Source of the DNA: Moritella sp. F3
Lineage (GTDB): Bacteria; Pseudomonadota; Gammaproteobacteria; Enterobacterales; Moritellaceae
Reading direction: 5' to 3'
Assembly (NCBI RefSeq): GCF_015082335.1
Contig: NZ_BLRL01000003.1
Location: 372,001 to 436,000, forward strand
DNA: 64,000 bases
In this document: one piece after another, positions 54,448 through 63,600 of the stretch
Layout: each line of letters opens with the position of its first letter
Position numbering within the stretch: position 1 is the first letter of the stretch
Made by a program: the position numbers and the translations under genes
Notes under the pieces: generated by a model
Seen by the model: only the letters and a program-made list of their open reading frames with translations
The model's database searches: none
Told to the model about the DNA's origin: nothing

Positions 54448-56439
54448 ATGAAAGTAATTAAACCCGTTAGTATTGTTTTAGTTGTTGGCGTTAGCCTACT
54501 ATTATTTATACTGCGCCCATTTGGTTCCATTGATAAAGATTTACCTATTGAAATCGGTACTGAAACAGAAACCATTTTCTCTCCTGATGCCGCGCTTGCT
54601 GAATTACCTTATGGAAATTCAGTGCTTGCCGCCCGTGATATATCCCGCTTTGATGGCGAAGAAGCACTACTTAGAATCGATCTGCTAGATCAACGCGGTA
54701 CATTTCAAGATCATCCTTTATACCAAGCTTATTATTTTATGATCATGAATAACATCATGCTGCGTTTAGGCCGGATTGATGATGCCGTTATCTATGCTAA
54801 TCAATTGCTTGATTACGCAAAACAAAACAATATGCCATGGGTAGAAGCGAGTGCCTTATCTGAATTGGCGATTGAACGCACCAAGCGTGGTGAGTTGGAT
54901 ATTGCCTTGGCCTACTTAAATGAGTCTGTGCGTATCAGTAAAGAGATTAATTACCAAGGCTTACTTATTAAATCCTACAATACCCTTGGGGTGATCAGTA
55001 ATATTTCGGGCGATTATGCGAAAGCACAAACTTACCTTCACAATGGCTTAAAGCTAGTCGATAGTAATCCTGAGCACCTGTATTATAGTAAGATTATCGC
55101 GAATTTGGCGCTTATTTATATTTATTTAGAAGAGTGGAACAAGGCGCTTGAATATATTGAAAAATCGAAGCTGATATATAAAAATGGTAAATGGCTAGAG
55201 CCATCAATCATGACTATATTGCTGTCTAACGAGTCTCATGTTTATTTCCGTTTAGGCGATGCTGTTCAGGCTCGTCGAGCTTATGCTGAAGCACATAAAA
55301 CACTTGTTAAAGACTCTAGCGTTCGGCTACAAGCTATCGTATCAAATGAGCTGTCTAATGTTCTTTACTTAGAACATCGGTATGACAATGCTATTGCGGA
55401 GTCGAACAGTTGCCTTGATTTAGCTGGTATTGAAGCACTGCCGCTGCAACGTGGCCTGTGTTATACCAGTAAAGCCCGCAGTGAAATGAAATTGGATAAT
55501 TATTTTACTGCACTTGATAACCTTAATGATGCGATTGAAGAAAATCTAAAAATCTCAAATACTGTATATCTATCTGTTAATCATAAATTATTATCTGAAG
55601 TCCACGAGGAGCTTGGTAATGATATTGAAGCGCTGGCGTTTTTTAAGCTTTACTACCTCGAGAATAAGAAGGCATTGTTTGACCAGCGTCAAAGCGAGGT
55701 GTATATGCTTGCAGAGTCCTTCAATGCGGAAACATCACGTAATGCATTGGCATTATTAAAAACCCAAAATGATTTAAAAGACCTTGAATTAGAAAGGCAG
55801 AAATTGGGGGTTCGTGTTGTTTTTGGAATGATATTTTGTGTCTTATTTAGCCTAGGTTATGTGATTCGAAAAAATGCGACAATAGCGAAGAAAAATGAAC
55901 TATTGTTGTGTTCAAATACCGACTTAGTTGAGTTATCAACACGAGATGCATTGACTGGTTTGTATAATCGCCGTCATTTTGATCGTTATATACAGAGTTT
56001 AAAAAAAGATAGTTCTTTTTATCGAGATTCACACTTCACTTTGGCAATAATGGATTTAGACCATTTCAAAATTATTAATGATACCTACGGTCATGATGTT
56101 GGTGACGAAGTGCTTGTTGAAGTCGCAAAACGCTTTCTTAAGCATTTGCCATCGTCGGATTTAATTGTTCGTTGGGGCGGGGAAGAGTTTGTTTGTCTGA
56201 TTGAGCATCAAGATAATATTCCGAGTTTAGATCAACTCGAAAAGGTGTGGTCGGTAATTAAAGAGATACCTTTCGCGACGAGTGCGGGTGATATCGAGAT
56301 TACCTTGTCTATTGGCGCAGCCACTGATATTTCGGTCGCACAGCTTATTACCAGACACGTTAAATTGATTAAACGAGCAGATGATCAGTTGTATAAAGCT
56401 AAGCTGAGAGGTCGTAATCAAATTGTTATGGTGGATTAA
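54448..56439 (+). CDS. TPR-membrane-GGDEF diguanylate cyclase (copy 1)
   Basis: The 663-residue protein has an N-terminal membrane helix (SIVLVVGVSLLLFILRPFG), a roughly 430-residue helical TPR-like region expected in the periplasm, a second helix near 454-472 (VVFGMIFCVLFSLGYVI) and a cytoplasmic GGDEF domain. TPR-type lines include YLNESVRISKEINYQGLLIKSYNTLG and YLHNGLKLVDSNPEHLYYSK. The cyclase motif GGEEF is at 577-581, with DLDHFKIINDTYGHDVGD upstream. The inhibitory RxxD is replaced by PSSD. It should make cyclic di-GMP in response to a periplasmic signal. A close paralogue follows after 152 bp. Confidence 0.92.
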   Translation: MKVIKPVSIVLVVGVSLLLFILRPFGSIDKDLPIEIGTETETIFSPDAALAELPYGNSVLAARDISRFDGEEALLRIDLLDQRGTFQDHPLYQAYYFMIMNNIMLRLGRIDDAVIYANQLLDYAKQNNMPWVEASALSELAIERTKRGELDIALAYLNESVRISKEINYQGLLIKSYNTLGVISNISGDYAKAQTYLHNGLKLVDSNPEHLYYSKIIANLALIYIYLEEWNKALEYIEKSKLIYKNGKWLEPSIMTILLSNESHVYFRLGDAVQARRAYAEAHKTLVKDSSVRLQAIVSNELSNVLYLEHRYDNAIAESNSCLDLAGIEALPLQRGLCYTSKARSEMKLDNYFTALDNLNDAIEENLKISNTVYLSVNHKLLSEVHEELGNDIEALAFFKLYYLENKKALFDQRQSEVYMLAESFNAETSRNALALLKTQNDLKDLELERQKLGVRVVFGMIFCVLFSLGYVIRKNATIAKKNELLLCSNTDLVELSTRDALTGLYNRRHFDRYIQSLKKDSSFYRDSHFTLAIMDLDHFKIINDTYGHDVGDEVLVEVAKRFLKHLPSSDLIVRWGGEEFVCLIEHQDNIPSLDQLEKVWSVIKEIPFATSAGDIEITLSIGAATDISVAQLITRHVKLIKRADDQLYKAKLRGRNQIVMVD

Positions 56440-56591
56440 GCCCATATTATAAGCCAATAGCTACTGTAAATAGTCATATCGGTAATCCACTAAGATTGAG
56501 CTTGTATTTTTATGTTTTTTTATTTCATTTTGGTTGGCAGAGTATTATTTATTCAATAGAATGAAAGGCCTTGTATTACTTGGCATAGATA

Positions 56592-58577
56592 ATGAAGATC
56601 ATTAAATCTGTTAGTCTTATTTTATTCGTTGGTATTACCCTGCTTCTATTTATGCTACGTCCGTTTGGTCTACTTGATCGTGATGCGCCAATTGAAATAA
56701 ATACCAAGGTGGTTTTTTCCCCTGATGATTTACTCGCCGATTTACCCTATGGCCATGATTTACTGACGGCACTCGACTTTTCTCGTTTTGATAGCGAGCA
56801 AGCATTATTGAAAATAGACCTTCTTGAGAAAAAGGGCGTGTTTAAAGATAGCCCTTTGTACCAAGCTTATTATTTTATGACTATGAATAACGTCATGTTA
56901 CGTTTAGGTCGTATTGATGATGCGTCTACTTATGCGACCCAATTACTTCTCCTCGCTGAACAAGAAAATTTGCAATGGGTAAAAGCGAGCGCCTTATCTG
57001 AATTGGCAATAGAGCGAACCAAACGTGGTGATCTCGATACCGCGCTCGATTATTTAAATGAATCAGTAAAGATTGCAAAAGAGATTAATTACGAAAAAAT
57101 CTTAATCAAATCTTATAATTCATTGGGAGTGATTAGTATTCTTTCGAGCGAGTATGGCAAAGCGCAGGACTATTTCCATAAAGGCTTAAAGCTAGTCGAG
57201 ACAAACTCAAAGCATTTATATCATAGTAAAATCATCGGTAACTTAGCGGTTATTTACATTTACTTAGAAGAGTGGAACAAGGCCATTGCGTATATTGATC
57301 AGTCAAAGGAAATATATCGCCAAGATAAACGTCTAGAACCTGCGATTATGACGGTCTTGTTAACGAATGAATCTAATGTCTATTACCGTTTAGGTGATGC
57401 CGTAAAAGCGCGTCAGGCTTATGTTGAGGCCAATAAAACACTAGAAAAAGATTCAAGTGCAAGGTTGCAGGCCATCGTGTTGAACAGTTTATCGAATGTG
57501 CTCTATTTAGAACAACAATATGAGTCTGCAATAGCGGAGTCCGAGCGTTGCCTTTATTTAGATGGAATACAAAATTTACCGTTGCAACGCGGCCTTTGTT
57601 ATAAAAGTAAAGCACACAGCAATATGGCATTGGGTAACTATGGTGCAGCCATTGAAGATCTAAATGCCTCGGTTAAAGAGAATAGCAAAATAGCCCACAC
57701 TGCTTATATTACGAGTAACCATAAGTTGTTATCCGAAGCATATGAAGCATTAGGCGATAATAGTGAAGCATTGAAGTATTTTAAGCTGTATTACTTAGGG
57801 GACAAGGAAGTGCTGTTTGATCAGCGTCAAAGTGAACTATATCTGCTTGAAGAATCGTTTAATGCAGAAGCATCTCGTAATGCACTTACGTTGTTAAAAA
57901 CCAAGAATGAAATACAAGATCTTGAGTTAGAGCGGCAAACGCTTGTGACTCGGGTTATTTTGGGGGTGACATTTTGTGTCTTGCTAGCCCTTGGCTATGT
58001 ACTTAAAAAGAACCTCGACATTAAGAGTAAAAACCAATTATTGCAATATTCAAATAGCAACTTAGTCGAGCTATCAACACGGGATGCGTTAACAGGGTTG
58101 TATAATCGCCGTTATTTTGATCAGTACATACAGCGTTTAAAGCAAGGTCATTCCAGTACTCGAGATTCAAGTTTTACCATCGCAATTATGGATCTCGATC
58201 ATTTCAAAGCGGTAAACGATAATTATGGTCATGATGTTGGCGATCTCGTTTTAATTGAAGTTGCCAAACGTTTTCTTTTGAATTTAGCGTCATCAGATTT
58301 AATCATTCGTTGGGGTGGGGAAGAGTTTATCTGTGTTATTGAAGAGCAAGGCAATATAGCAAGTTTACATAAATTAGAAAAAGTGTGGTCGGCAATAAAA
58401 GACGAACCTGTATCGACACCAGCAGGTGACATTAACATCACATTATCCATCGGTGTTGTCACTGATATTTCGGCTGCAGACTTGATGGCTAGCCATACTA
58501 AGCTACTTAAACGCGCAGACGAACGATTATACAAAGCCAAGCACACTGGGCGTAATCAAATTATCGCCATCGATTAA
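56592..58577 (+). CDS. TPR-membrane-GGDEF diguanylate cyclase (copy 2)
   Basis: The 661-residue paralogue of the preceding gene repeats its layout: N-terminal helix (FVGITLLLFMLRPFG), periplasmic TPR-like region, second helix (VILGVTFCVLLALGYVL) and GGDEF domain with GGEEF at 575-579 and DLDHFKAVNDNYGHDVGD. The inhibitory site reads ASSD in place of RxxD. The two copies are colinear and strongly similar, with most changes in the helical sensor region. Leader bases before each ATG also look alike, so the duplicated unit probably included the 5' region. Confidence 0.92.
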   Translation: MKIIKSVSLILFVGITLLLFMLRPFGLLDRDAPIEINTKVVFSPDDLLADLPYGHDLLTALDFSRFDSEQALLKIDLLEKKGVFKDSPLYQAYYFMTMNNVMLRLGRIDDASTYATQLLLLAEQENLQWVKASALSELAIERTKRGDLDTALDYLNESVKIAKEINYEKILIKSYNSLGVISILSSEYGKAQDYFHKGLKLVETNSKHLYHSKIIGNLAVIYIYLEEWNKAIAYIDQSKEIYRQDKRLEPAIMTVLLTNESNVYYRLGDAVKARQAYVEANKTLEKDSSARLQAIVLNSLSNVLYLEQQYESAIAESERCLYLDGIQNLPLQRGLCYKSKAHSNMALGNYGAAIEDLNASVKENSKIAHTAYITSNHKLLSEAYEALGDNSEALKYFKLYYLGDKEVLFDQRQSELYLLEESFNAEASRNALTLLKTKNEIQDLELERQTLVTRVILGVTFCVLLALGYVLKKNLDIKSKNQLLQYSNSNLVELSTRDALTGLYNRRYFDQYIQRLKQGHSSTRDSSFTIAIMDLDHFKAVNDNYGHDVGDLVLIEVAKRFLLNLASSDLIIRWGGEEFICVIEEQGNIASLHKLEKVWSAIKDEPVSTPAGDINITLSIGVVTDISAADLMASHTKLLKRADERLYKAKHTGRNQIIAID

Positions 58578-58580
58578 AGT

Positions 58581-58613
58581 CCAACGTATATAGTTTACTA
58601 TGTGTTGGTTTTT
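58581..58613 (+). terminator. Probable terminator after the second GGDEF gene
   Basis: CCAACGTATA pairs with TATGTGTTGG (8 of 10 positions, 58581-58608) and T5 follows, just beyond the stop. Confidence 0.6.
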
Positions 58614-58713
58614 GTATGTCGTTTTCTATATGGTTTTCGGTGTGGTTTTCTAAATAGTTTTGTAGTACTTTGCTTGCACTGGTAATTACATAATATTTTC
58701 GGAGCTAGGGTAC

Positions 58714-59328
58714 ATGGCGAGCATAATTTGTTTTGGTGATAGTATTACACGCGGTGAAAGTGACGCTGTCTATGGTGGCTGGGCAGACCGTATTAAAACT
58801 CGTCTAATTAAACAGTTTTTGGAAACAGATCAAGACAGAGTGAGTGTATTTAATATGGGCATTAGCGGCGAAACCACCGATGGCCTAATGCAACGTTTTC
58901 AGCCTGAATGTGTTACTCGACTAAGTGATAATAACAATACCGTATTATTTGGCTATGGTGCCAACGACCTTGCCTGTCAAGAGGGTAAGCATCTTGTCGT
59001 TATCGGGTCTTACATTAATAATTTAAGCCATTGCATTGAGTTTGCGCTTGAAAAAGGAGCTGCAGTGGTATTAATTAATATAACGCCAATCGCTGCTCAC
59101 CTAGATGGTATCCCCAATGTAAACAAGCGTATTCGTAATGACGCCACGATCCGTCATTATAACCAAGCCTTATTAGACTTGTCTGTGAAGTACGATGTGG
59201 CGCTAATTGATGTTTACACACCATTTAACGTTGATAAAGAAGCGTATTTAACGGCAGATGGTTTACACCCAAATAGTGCCGGCCATGAGTTACTGTATGA
59301 CGTAATAAGTGCATCATTATTAGCATAA
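58714..59328 (+). CDS. SGNH/GDSL family esterase-like protein
   Basis: The 204 residues have the four SGNH blocks: FGDSITRGES with nucleophile S10, FNMGISGETTDG, LFGYGANDLA, and DGLHPNSAGHELL with D182 and H185. It resembles TesA/isoamyl-acetate-hydrolase-like cytoplasmic esterases; there is no signal peptide. The substrate is unknown. GGAG lies 13 bases before the ATG. The other SGNH gene in the window (22.6 kb) is a different subtype. Confidence 0.88.
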   Translation: MASIICFGDSITRGESDAVYGGWADRIKTRLIKQFLETDQDRVSVFNMGISGETTDGLMQRFQPECVTRLSDNNNTVLFGYGANDLACQEGKHLVVIGSYINNLSHCIEFALEKGAAVVLINITPIAAHLDGIPNVNKRIRNDATIRHYNQALLDLSVKYDVALIDVYTPFNVDKEAYLTADGLHPNSAGHELLYDVISASLLA

Positions 59329-59537
59329 GCCTGTTATTACAGCGTTGCTAAGCATTAAATGAACAATAATTGTTGTGTAATGTAGGTAATCGCATGAATT
59401 CTGACCTAAACTAACTTCAAGTGTTCGTTTTATTGAGGTTTTTTTTGATCTATCCCTATTTACTCTATTATTACTTTTGCAATCTTCTTTGAAGGCTCTA
59501 TGATGAAACTTCTCCTATTTAAGAAAAGCGAGCAATT

Positions 59538-59771
59538 ATGAATAACTATTCTGATACACTGTTTGAAGAAATGAAATTACTGGCTAAATTCCCAACAAAA
59601 TCTCACTTAGAAGGCATTAAGGTTCATAATGAAGCCGGCCCTTCAACCGTTAGTGCTGCAAAATCTCTTTTTGATAAAGGTCTTATTACACGAGACGATG
59701 GCGGTTATTTAACTGATAGCGGTATTGAAATTGCAGACCACTTACATCGCGTTTTAGCACCATTAAGCTAA
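59538..59771 (+). CDS. TIGR02647 family small protein
   Basis: The 77-residue product matches a small conserved family of gammaproteobacteria (TIGR02647), recognised from LEGIKVHNEAGPSTVSAAKSLFDKGLITRDDGGYLTDSG. The fold looks like a compact winged helix. Its role is unknown, DNA binding being a guess from the fold. Short, but conserved from Pseudomonas to Vibrio as far as I recall. GAGCAA lies before the ATG. Confidence 0.82.
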   Translation: MNNYSDTLFEEMKLLAKFPTKSHLEGIKVHNEAGPSTVSAAKSLFDKGLITRDDGGYLTDSGIEIADHLHRVLAPLS

Positions 59772-59781
59772 AATAAATAAG

Positions 59782-59806
59782 GCGATTAGCTCAAGCAGTT
59801 AGTCGC
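59782..59806. terminator. Weak hairpin between the TIGR02647 gene and the acyltransferase gene
   Basis: GCGATTAGCT with AGTTAGTCGC (8 of 10 pairs, 5-base loop) between convergent genes; no T-run follows. Confidence 0.35.
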
Positions 59807-59887
59807 TGTAATATAGTGACTAACTGCAATCTGCTTACTTCTTGATTTATCCCACTTAACTCTTATCTAGCTTCTGACTTTACTGAG

Positions 59888-61432
59888 CTAAGCTGTTTCA
59901 CATAATCGTGAGTCTTCATGGTCAACGTTCGATCGATCTCTGTTTTTCGTCGTTATTTTAGTCATATTAGCAATGACATCAATGCTTTCCTGTTTTATAT
60001 TCTGGCTGCTTTGTGATGATAACAACTGAATATGATCCGCTACACTTTCGATTGCACAATCTAATACTTCATTTTCAAGTGCAGAGAAAGCGTCATCAAT
60101 GTAATCTGCTAGCTCGGTTAAATCAGGTAATGCAGAACGACAAGCGACAAGACCCACATGAATTGAACCGTTGTAGCTGTACAAGGTAATGTTTAAAGAC
60201 ATGCCCGGTGGTAATACTGATATTGGGTAGCACTTGTCCATTTTTGCGCCCATCATGTATAAGGCTTTACTTGGCCCTGGCACGTTAGAGATTAATACAT
60301 TGCCCATTGGTGGCAAGATGGTATCTAGGTTAAGTAATTCACTGGCAGCGGCTAAACCTTGGCTTGCTAATGTATAACTGGTTAGCGCTTCCTTCGTTAA
60401 TAGCTTCGTTTCACTTTTTAGTTTTTGACATGACTCTTTAACCGTCATTAACCGTGCTAGTGGACGCTCACCTGCGTAGGCTAATTCAACTAAACTAATA
60501 GCAACTTGGTTGTTTGATTCCGTGTCTGATGCCTCACGTAAACTCATAGGCATTTGCGCTACAAGTGGTTTTTTAAGCACGACGTTACGTGTTTCTAGGT
60601 AATTATGGATCGCCATATCACAAACTGTGACGACCACATCGTTAATCGTTGCACCAGTAACACGGCCTAATGTTTTCACTCGGGCTAGTGGCAGTGATGT
60701 CATTGCTGCTCGGCGTGCGCGCTTTGGGCTGACTGAAAACGGTGTTTTTGGTGCCATAAATGGGGTCGGCATATCGGCTTTATACATGTTCGTTGCTTGG
60801 AACAGCAATTTGGTTGTTAACTTAGTTAATGATGGAATGGACTTAACGTGACCAGAGACCAGTTTCGTTGTATCAGTGAGTAGTGTTAATGCGCTTTTCG
60901 CTACGCGTTCTTTTTGCGGGCGATCAACAGACCAAAATGCTGTCATTGGTGATTCGGCATTTTTGCTGAGATAAGCCATTAATAATTGATTGGCTTTTGC
61001 GCCATCTGTAAATGCATGGTGCACTTTAACGTAGATGGCAAATTTGTTGTCAGCTAGACCATCAATCAGGATCATTTCCCATAACGGGCGGTTACGATCA
61101 AGTAAGGTTTCATGTTGGTGTTCAACAAAGCTCAGCAATTGATTGTCATTACCTGGCTGTGGCAGCATGGCAAAACGTACATGGTATGACAAATCAATAT
61201 TGTCATCTTTTTGCCAGAAGTATTGACCTGTTATTTGTTTCTTGAGTTTTTGGTTGAATGGTTTTTTAACATCCTGCTGTGACATTAAATTATCAAATAG
61301 GTCTCGACTAAAGTTACCTTGATAGTTTTCTGGTGTTGAGAATATTTGTAATCCTGCGACATGTTTTGGGCTTGTTACTGTTTCTGTGTATAAAAAACCC
61401 ATATCAACTAACGTGAGTGCTTCCATAGCCAT
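59888..61432 (-). CDS. Wax ester synthase/diacylglycerol acyltransferase (WS/DGAT) family
   Basis: The 514-residue protein carries the acyltransferase motif HHxxxDG at 138-144 (VKVHHAFTDGAK), preceded by LDRNRPLWEM as in Acinetobacter-type bifunctional enzymes, and by the N-terminal substrate block. The C-terminal WS/DGAT domain contains NDVVVTVCDMAIHNYL, AQMPMSLRE and GNVLISNVPGPSKALYMMGAKM. Such enzymes join acyl-CoA to fatty alcohols or diacylglycerol to make storage wax esters or triacylglycerol. ATG at 61432 or 61426 (MAMEALTLVD) are equivalent starts. A fatty acyl reductase is not nearby. Confidence 0.9.
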   Translation of the reverse strand: MAMEALTLVDMGFLYTETVTSPKHVAGLQIFSTPENYQGNFSRDLFDNLMSQQDVKKPFNQKLKKQITGQYFWQKDDNIDLSYHVRFAMLPQPGNDNQLLSFVEHQHETLLDRNRPLWEMILIDGLADNKFAIYVKVHHAFTDGAKANQLLMAYLSKNAESPMTAFWSVDRPQKERVAKSALTLLTDTTKLVSGHVKSIPSLTKLTTKLLFQATNMYKADMPTPFMAPKTPFSVSPKRARRAAMTSLPLARVKTLGRVTGATINDVVVTVCDMAIHNYLETRNVVLKKPLVAQMPMSLREASDTESNNQVAISLVELAYAGERPLARLMTVKESCQKLKSETKLLTKEALTSYTLASQGLAAASELLNLDTILPPMGNVLISNVPGPSKALYMMGAKMDKCYPISVLPPGMSLNITLYSYNGSIHVGLVACRSALPDLTELADYIDDAFSALENEVLDCAIESVADHIQLLSSQSSQNIKQESIDVIANMTKITTKNRDRSNVDHEDSRLCETA

Positions 61433-61837
61433 TTCCTATTTTTAATGAGATTGATAGTTTGCGCCCGATTGAGTCGTACCGCACATACCATCACATTTGA
61501 TGTTATGACTTACTGTCACGGATGTTAAAGTTATGTACATAATACACTTGTACTCCCAAAGTAATATATCATTTTGACATTAATTTACCTAAACGACATA
61601 TTTACGTGACTTGGTGGCATGATTTTAAGTGGATGAATTTAAAGATTTAAATTGTACATTTAAAATATTTATTCGATGTTAAGAGTTGGGCTGGCGTGTA
61701 TTTTGGCACTGAAAGGAGATATAAAACTGTGACGGGTTATTATTTACGATGTTGTTATCGGTAACTTTGTGAATGGTTGGTTTTTAATGCTGTCAGTGGC
61801 TGTAAGGAAGATTGGCTATGACGAGTGAAAATGAAAA
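61433..61837. other. 405-bp gap between the acyltransferase gene and the PPTase gene
   Basis: It should contain the acyltransferase promoter and the end of the PPTase operon. A short frame from ATG 61819 (with AAGGAAG upstream) runs antisense into the PPTase 3' end for 35 codons; I do not accept it. No repeats or terminators of note. Confidence 0.4.
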
Positions 61838-62662
61838 CTATTTGGTGTCAGGTTTAAAAGTAACTGTTTCAGTGATATTAACCAGCGGCGTTGTATTAAA
61901 AAAGCGCATTTTATATTCAGTATGCTGATTATTACTTGTTGCACGTACAGACATTGCCACGCGATGGATGGTATTGGGGTAGAACAACCAATTACGCCAA
62001 ATATTGGCATCATCAACACGGTGAGCAGCAAAGCTTAATGTTATGTCATCAATGCAGTGCAGGTGTTCTGGCTGGTGGAAGCCAGGTAGGGTGAAACTGA
62101 AATCTTTCAACGGGATTGATAGACCTAACCCCCACGCTTTGATGTAGGACTCTTTTAACGTCCAGTAATCAAAAAATCGGCTTGCTTGTTGTGCGATGGG
62201 TTGAGCAAGTAAATCATCAACCTCAATATCCGAGAACGAATATTTAGCAATGCTCAAGACATCGCTGCTACGCTGGGTATTTTCGACATCGCAACCAATA
62301 TCATCATGTAACATGACGGCACAAATGATTAAATTATCGGTATGGCTAATATTAAAGCGCAGCGGAAGTGGGGGATTAACAATCTCTGGTTTATTCTTTT
62401 CACCTTTTGCAAACTGCCAATCAGCGGGTCTAACATCAGCATAGTGAGATAATAAATCACGGATGAAAGCACGCGTGATTAATGCACTATGGCGATCTTT
62501 TTCAAACCTAAAGCGTTGTTGTTTTGTTGTTTCTGCAGGTGATAATAGTTGGCTATAAGCCTGTAATAATTCAGGCTGTTGGATCTTGTGCGGAGCAACT
62601 GACCATAAATGGATTTCATTGCTAGCTAAGATTAGCTTGTCGTTAACTCCGCTGCGCATCAT
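61838..62662 (-). CDS. Sfp-type 4'-phosphopantetheinyl transferase (possible PfaE-type)
   Basis: The enzyme moves the phosphopantetheine arm from CoA to carrier-protein domains. The 274-residue product has the Sfp motifs IGCDVEN (metal-binding D and E) and FFDYWTLKESYIKAWGLGL. I set the start at ATG 62662, which overlaps the EcfT stop (TAATG). A longer reading to 62785 would lie inside the EcfT gene. In Moritella and Shewanella a separately encoded PPTase of this size (PfaE) activates polyunsaturated fatty acid synthase; this gene is a good candidate but no pfa genes are in the window. Confidence 0.85.
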   Translation of the reverse strand: MMRSGVNDKLILASNEIHLWSVAPHKIQQPELLQAYSQLLSPAETTKQQRFRFEKDRHSALITRAFIRDLLSHYADVRPADWQFAKGEKNKPEIVNPPLPLRFNISHTDNLIICAVMLHDDIGCDVENTQRSSDVLSIAKYSFSDIEVDDLLAQPIAQQASRFFDYWTLKESYIKAWGLGLSIPLKDFSFTLPGFHQPEHLHCIDDITLSFAAHRVDDANIWRNWLFYPNTIHRVAMSVRATSNNQHTEYKMRFFNTTPLVNITETVTFKPDTK

Positions 62663-63600
62663 TAGAATGGATACCAGAATAATTCGGTTGCCATGACACG
62701 TTTGATTATCGCGAATGTCACCACTAAACCGATTAACACCATTACGGTGTAGTCCTGTTTCGTCATTGCTTTTAAGCTGTACCAAGTACGTATTTTGTTA
62801 TGGCCAAAACCACGTAGCGTCATTGCATTTGAGATCTCATCGGCGCGATCTAGGCTTGAGAAAATCAATGGGCCTAATATTTTAGCGACATTTTTAATAC
62901 GTGATAATACCGAGACATTTTTAGATAAATCGACGCCACGCGCTTGTTGTGCATGCATGATGTTGACGAAATCATTTTTTACATCAGGTAAATAACGTAA
63001 TGTTAAGCTAACCGCATAGGCAATTTTATACGGTACACCAAGACGATTTAGACTTGCTGCAAACTCAGTCGGATGCGTGGTAAACACAAAAACTAATGCA
63101 ATCGGGAACATACTGAAGTATTTCAGAGTGACCGTCAGTAAGTAATATAACGTTTCTTGTGTAAGGGAGTAATCGCCCCATAACGGTAATAAGACTGTGC
63201 TTGAGCCTATGTATTCTACGCCTTGCTGTGGTGCTAACAAGAACATGAATAAGGCGTTAATGCTAAGTACACTAGCAGTGGCAATTAATAGCGGTTTATA
63301 AACTGAAAACGGTACTTTGGTTAATTTAAGTAACGTACAGCCGGTAATAATAAGTGCGAGTATAAGGCGTAAATCAAAGGTCGTTAAAACCACAGTTACC
63401 CAAGCTAAAAACAACACAAATTTAGTGACGCCATTAAGCTGATGTAAGGCTGAATTGGTATTGACATAGTTAATACCAAAGTCAATTTTCTTGGTTTTAT
63501 TGATACTACTTTTATGCTTTTTCTTAATATCGTTGTTAACCGTATTTTTATTCATATTGCTTTTATTGAGTGTGCTTTCGCGATGAGTGTTGTTCTGCAT
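62662..63600 (-). CDS. Energy-coupling factor transporter transmembrane protein EcfT
   Basis: The 312-residue protein has the CbiQ/EcfT fold: hydrophobic helices (FVLFLAWVTVVLTTFDLRLILALIITG ...), the first coupling motif HAQQARGVDL and the second SNAMTLRGFGH, with VSLTLRYLPDV between them. The N-terminal 30 residues are polar and Lys/Asn-rich. It links vitamin-binding S-components to ECF ATPases. Start and stop both overlap neighbours by a single base (TAATG): the ATPase gene upstream and the PPTase gene downstream. Confidence 0.9.
   Translation of the reverse strand: MQNNTHRESTLNKSNMNKNTVNNDIKKKHKSSINKTKKIDFGINYVNTNSALHQLNGVTKFVLFLAWVTVVLTTFDLRLILALIITGCTLLKLTKVPFSVYKPLLIATASVLSINALFMFLLAPQQGVEYIGSSTVLLPLWGDYSLTQETLYYLLTVTLKYFSMFPIALVFVFTTHPTEFAASLNRLGVPYKIAYAVSLTLRYLPDVKNDFVNIMHAQQARGVDLSKNVSVLSRIKNVAKILGPLIFSSLDRADEISNAMTLRGFGHNKIRTWYSLKAMTKQDYTVMVLIGLVVTFAIIKRVMATELFWYPF

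Noticed and set aside
61819..61926. A 35-codon frame with AAGGAAG upstream, antisense to the PPTase 3' end
   Set aside because: Overlaps a conserved coding region on the other strand and has no recognisable features.
62663..62785. Longer N-terminus of the PPTase (start at 62785)
   Set aside because: It would overlap the conserved EcfT C-terminus by 124 bp; the ATG at 62662 gives the one-base TAATG overlap also seen between the two upstream genes.
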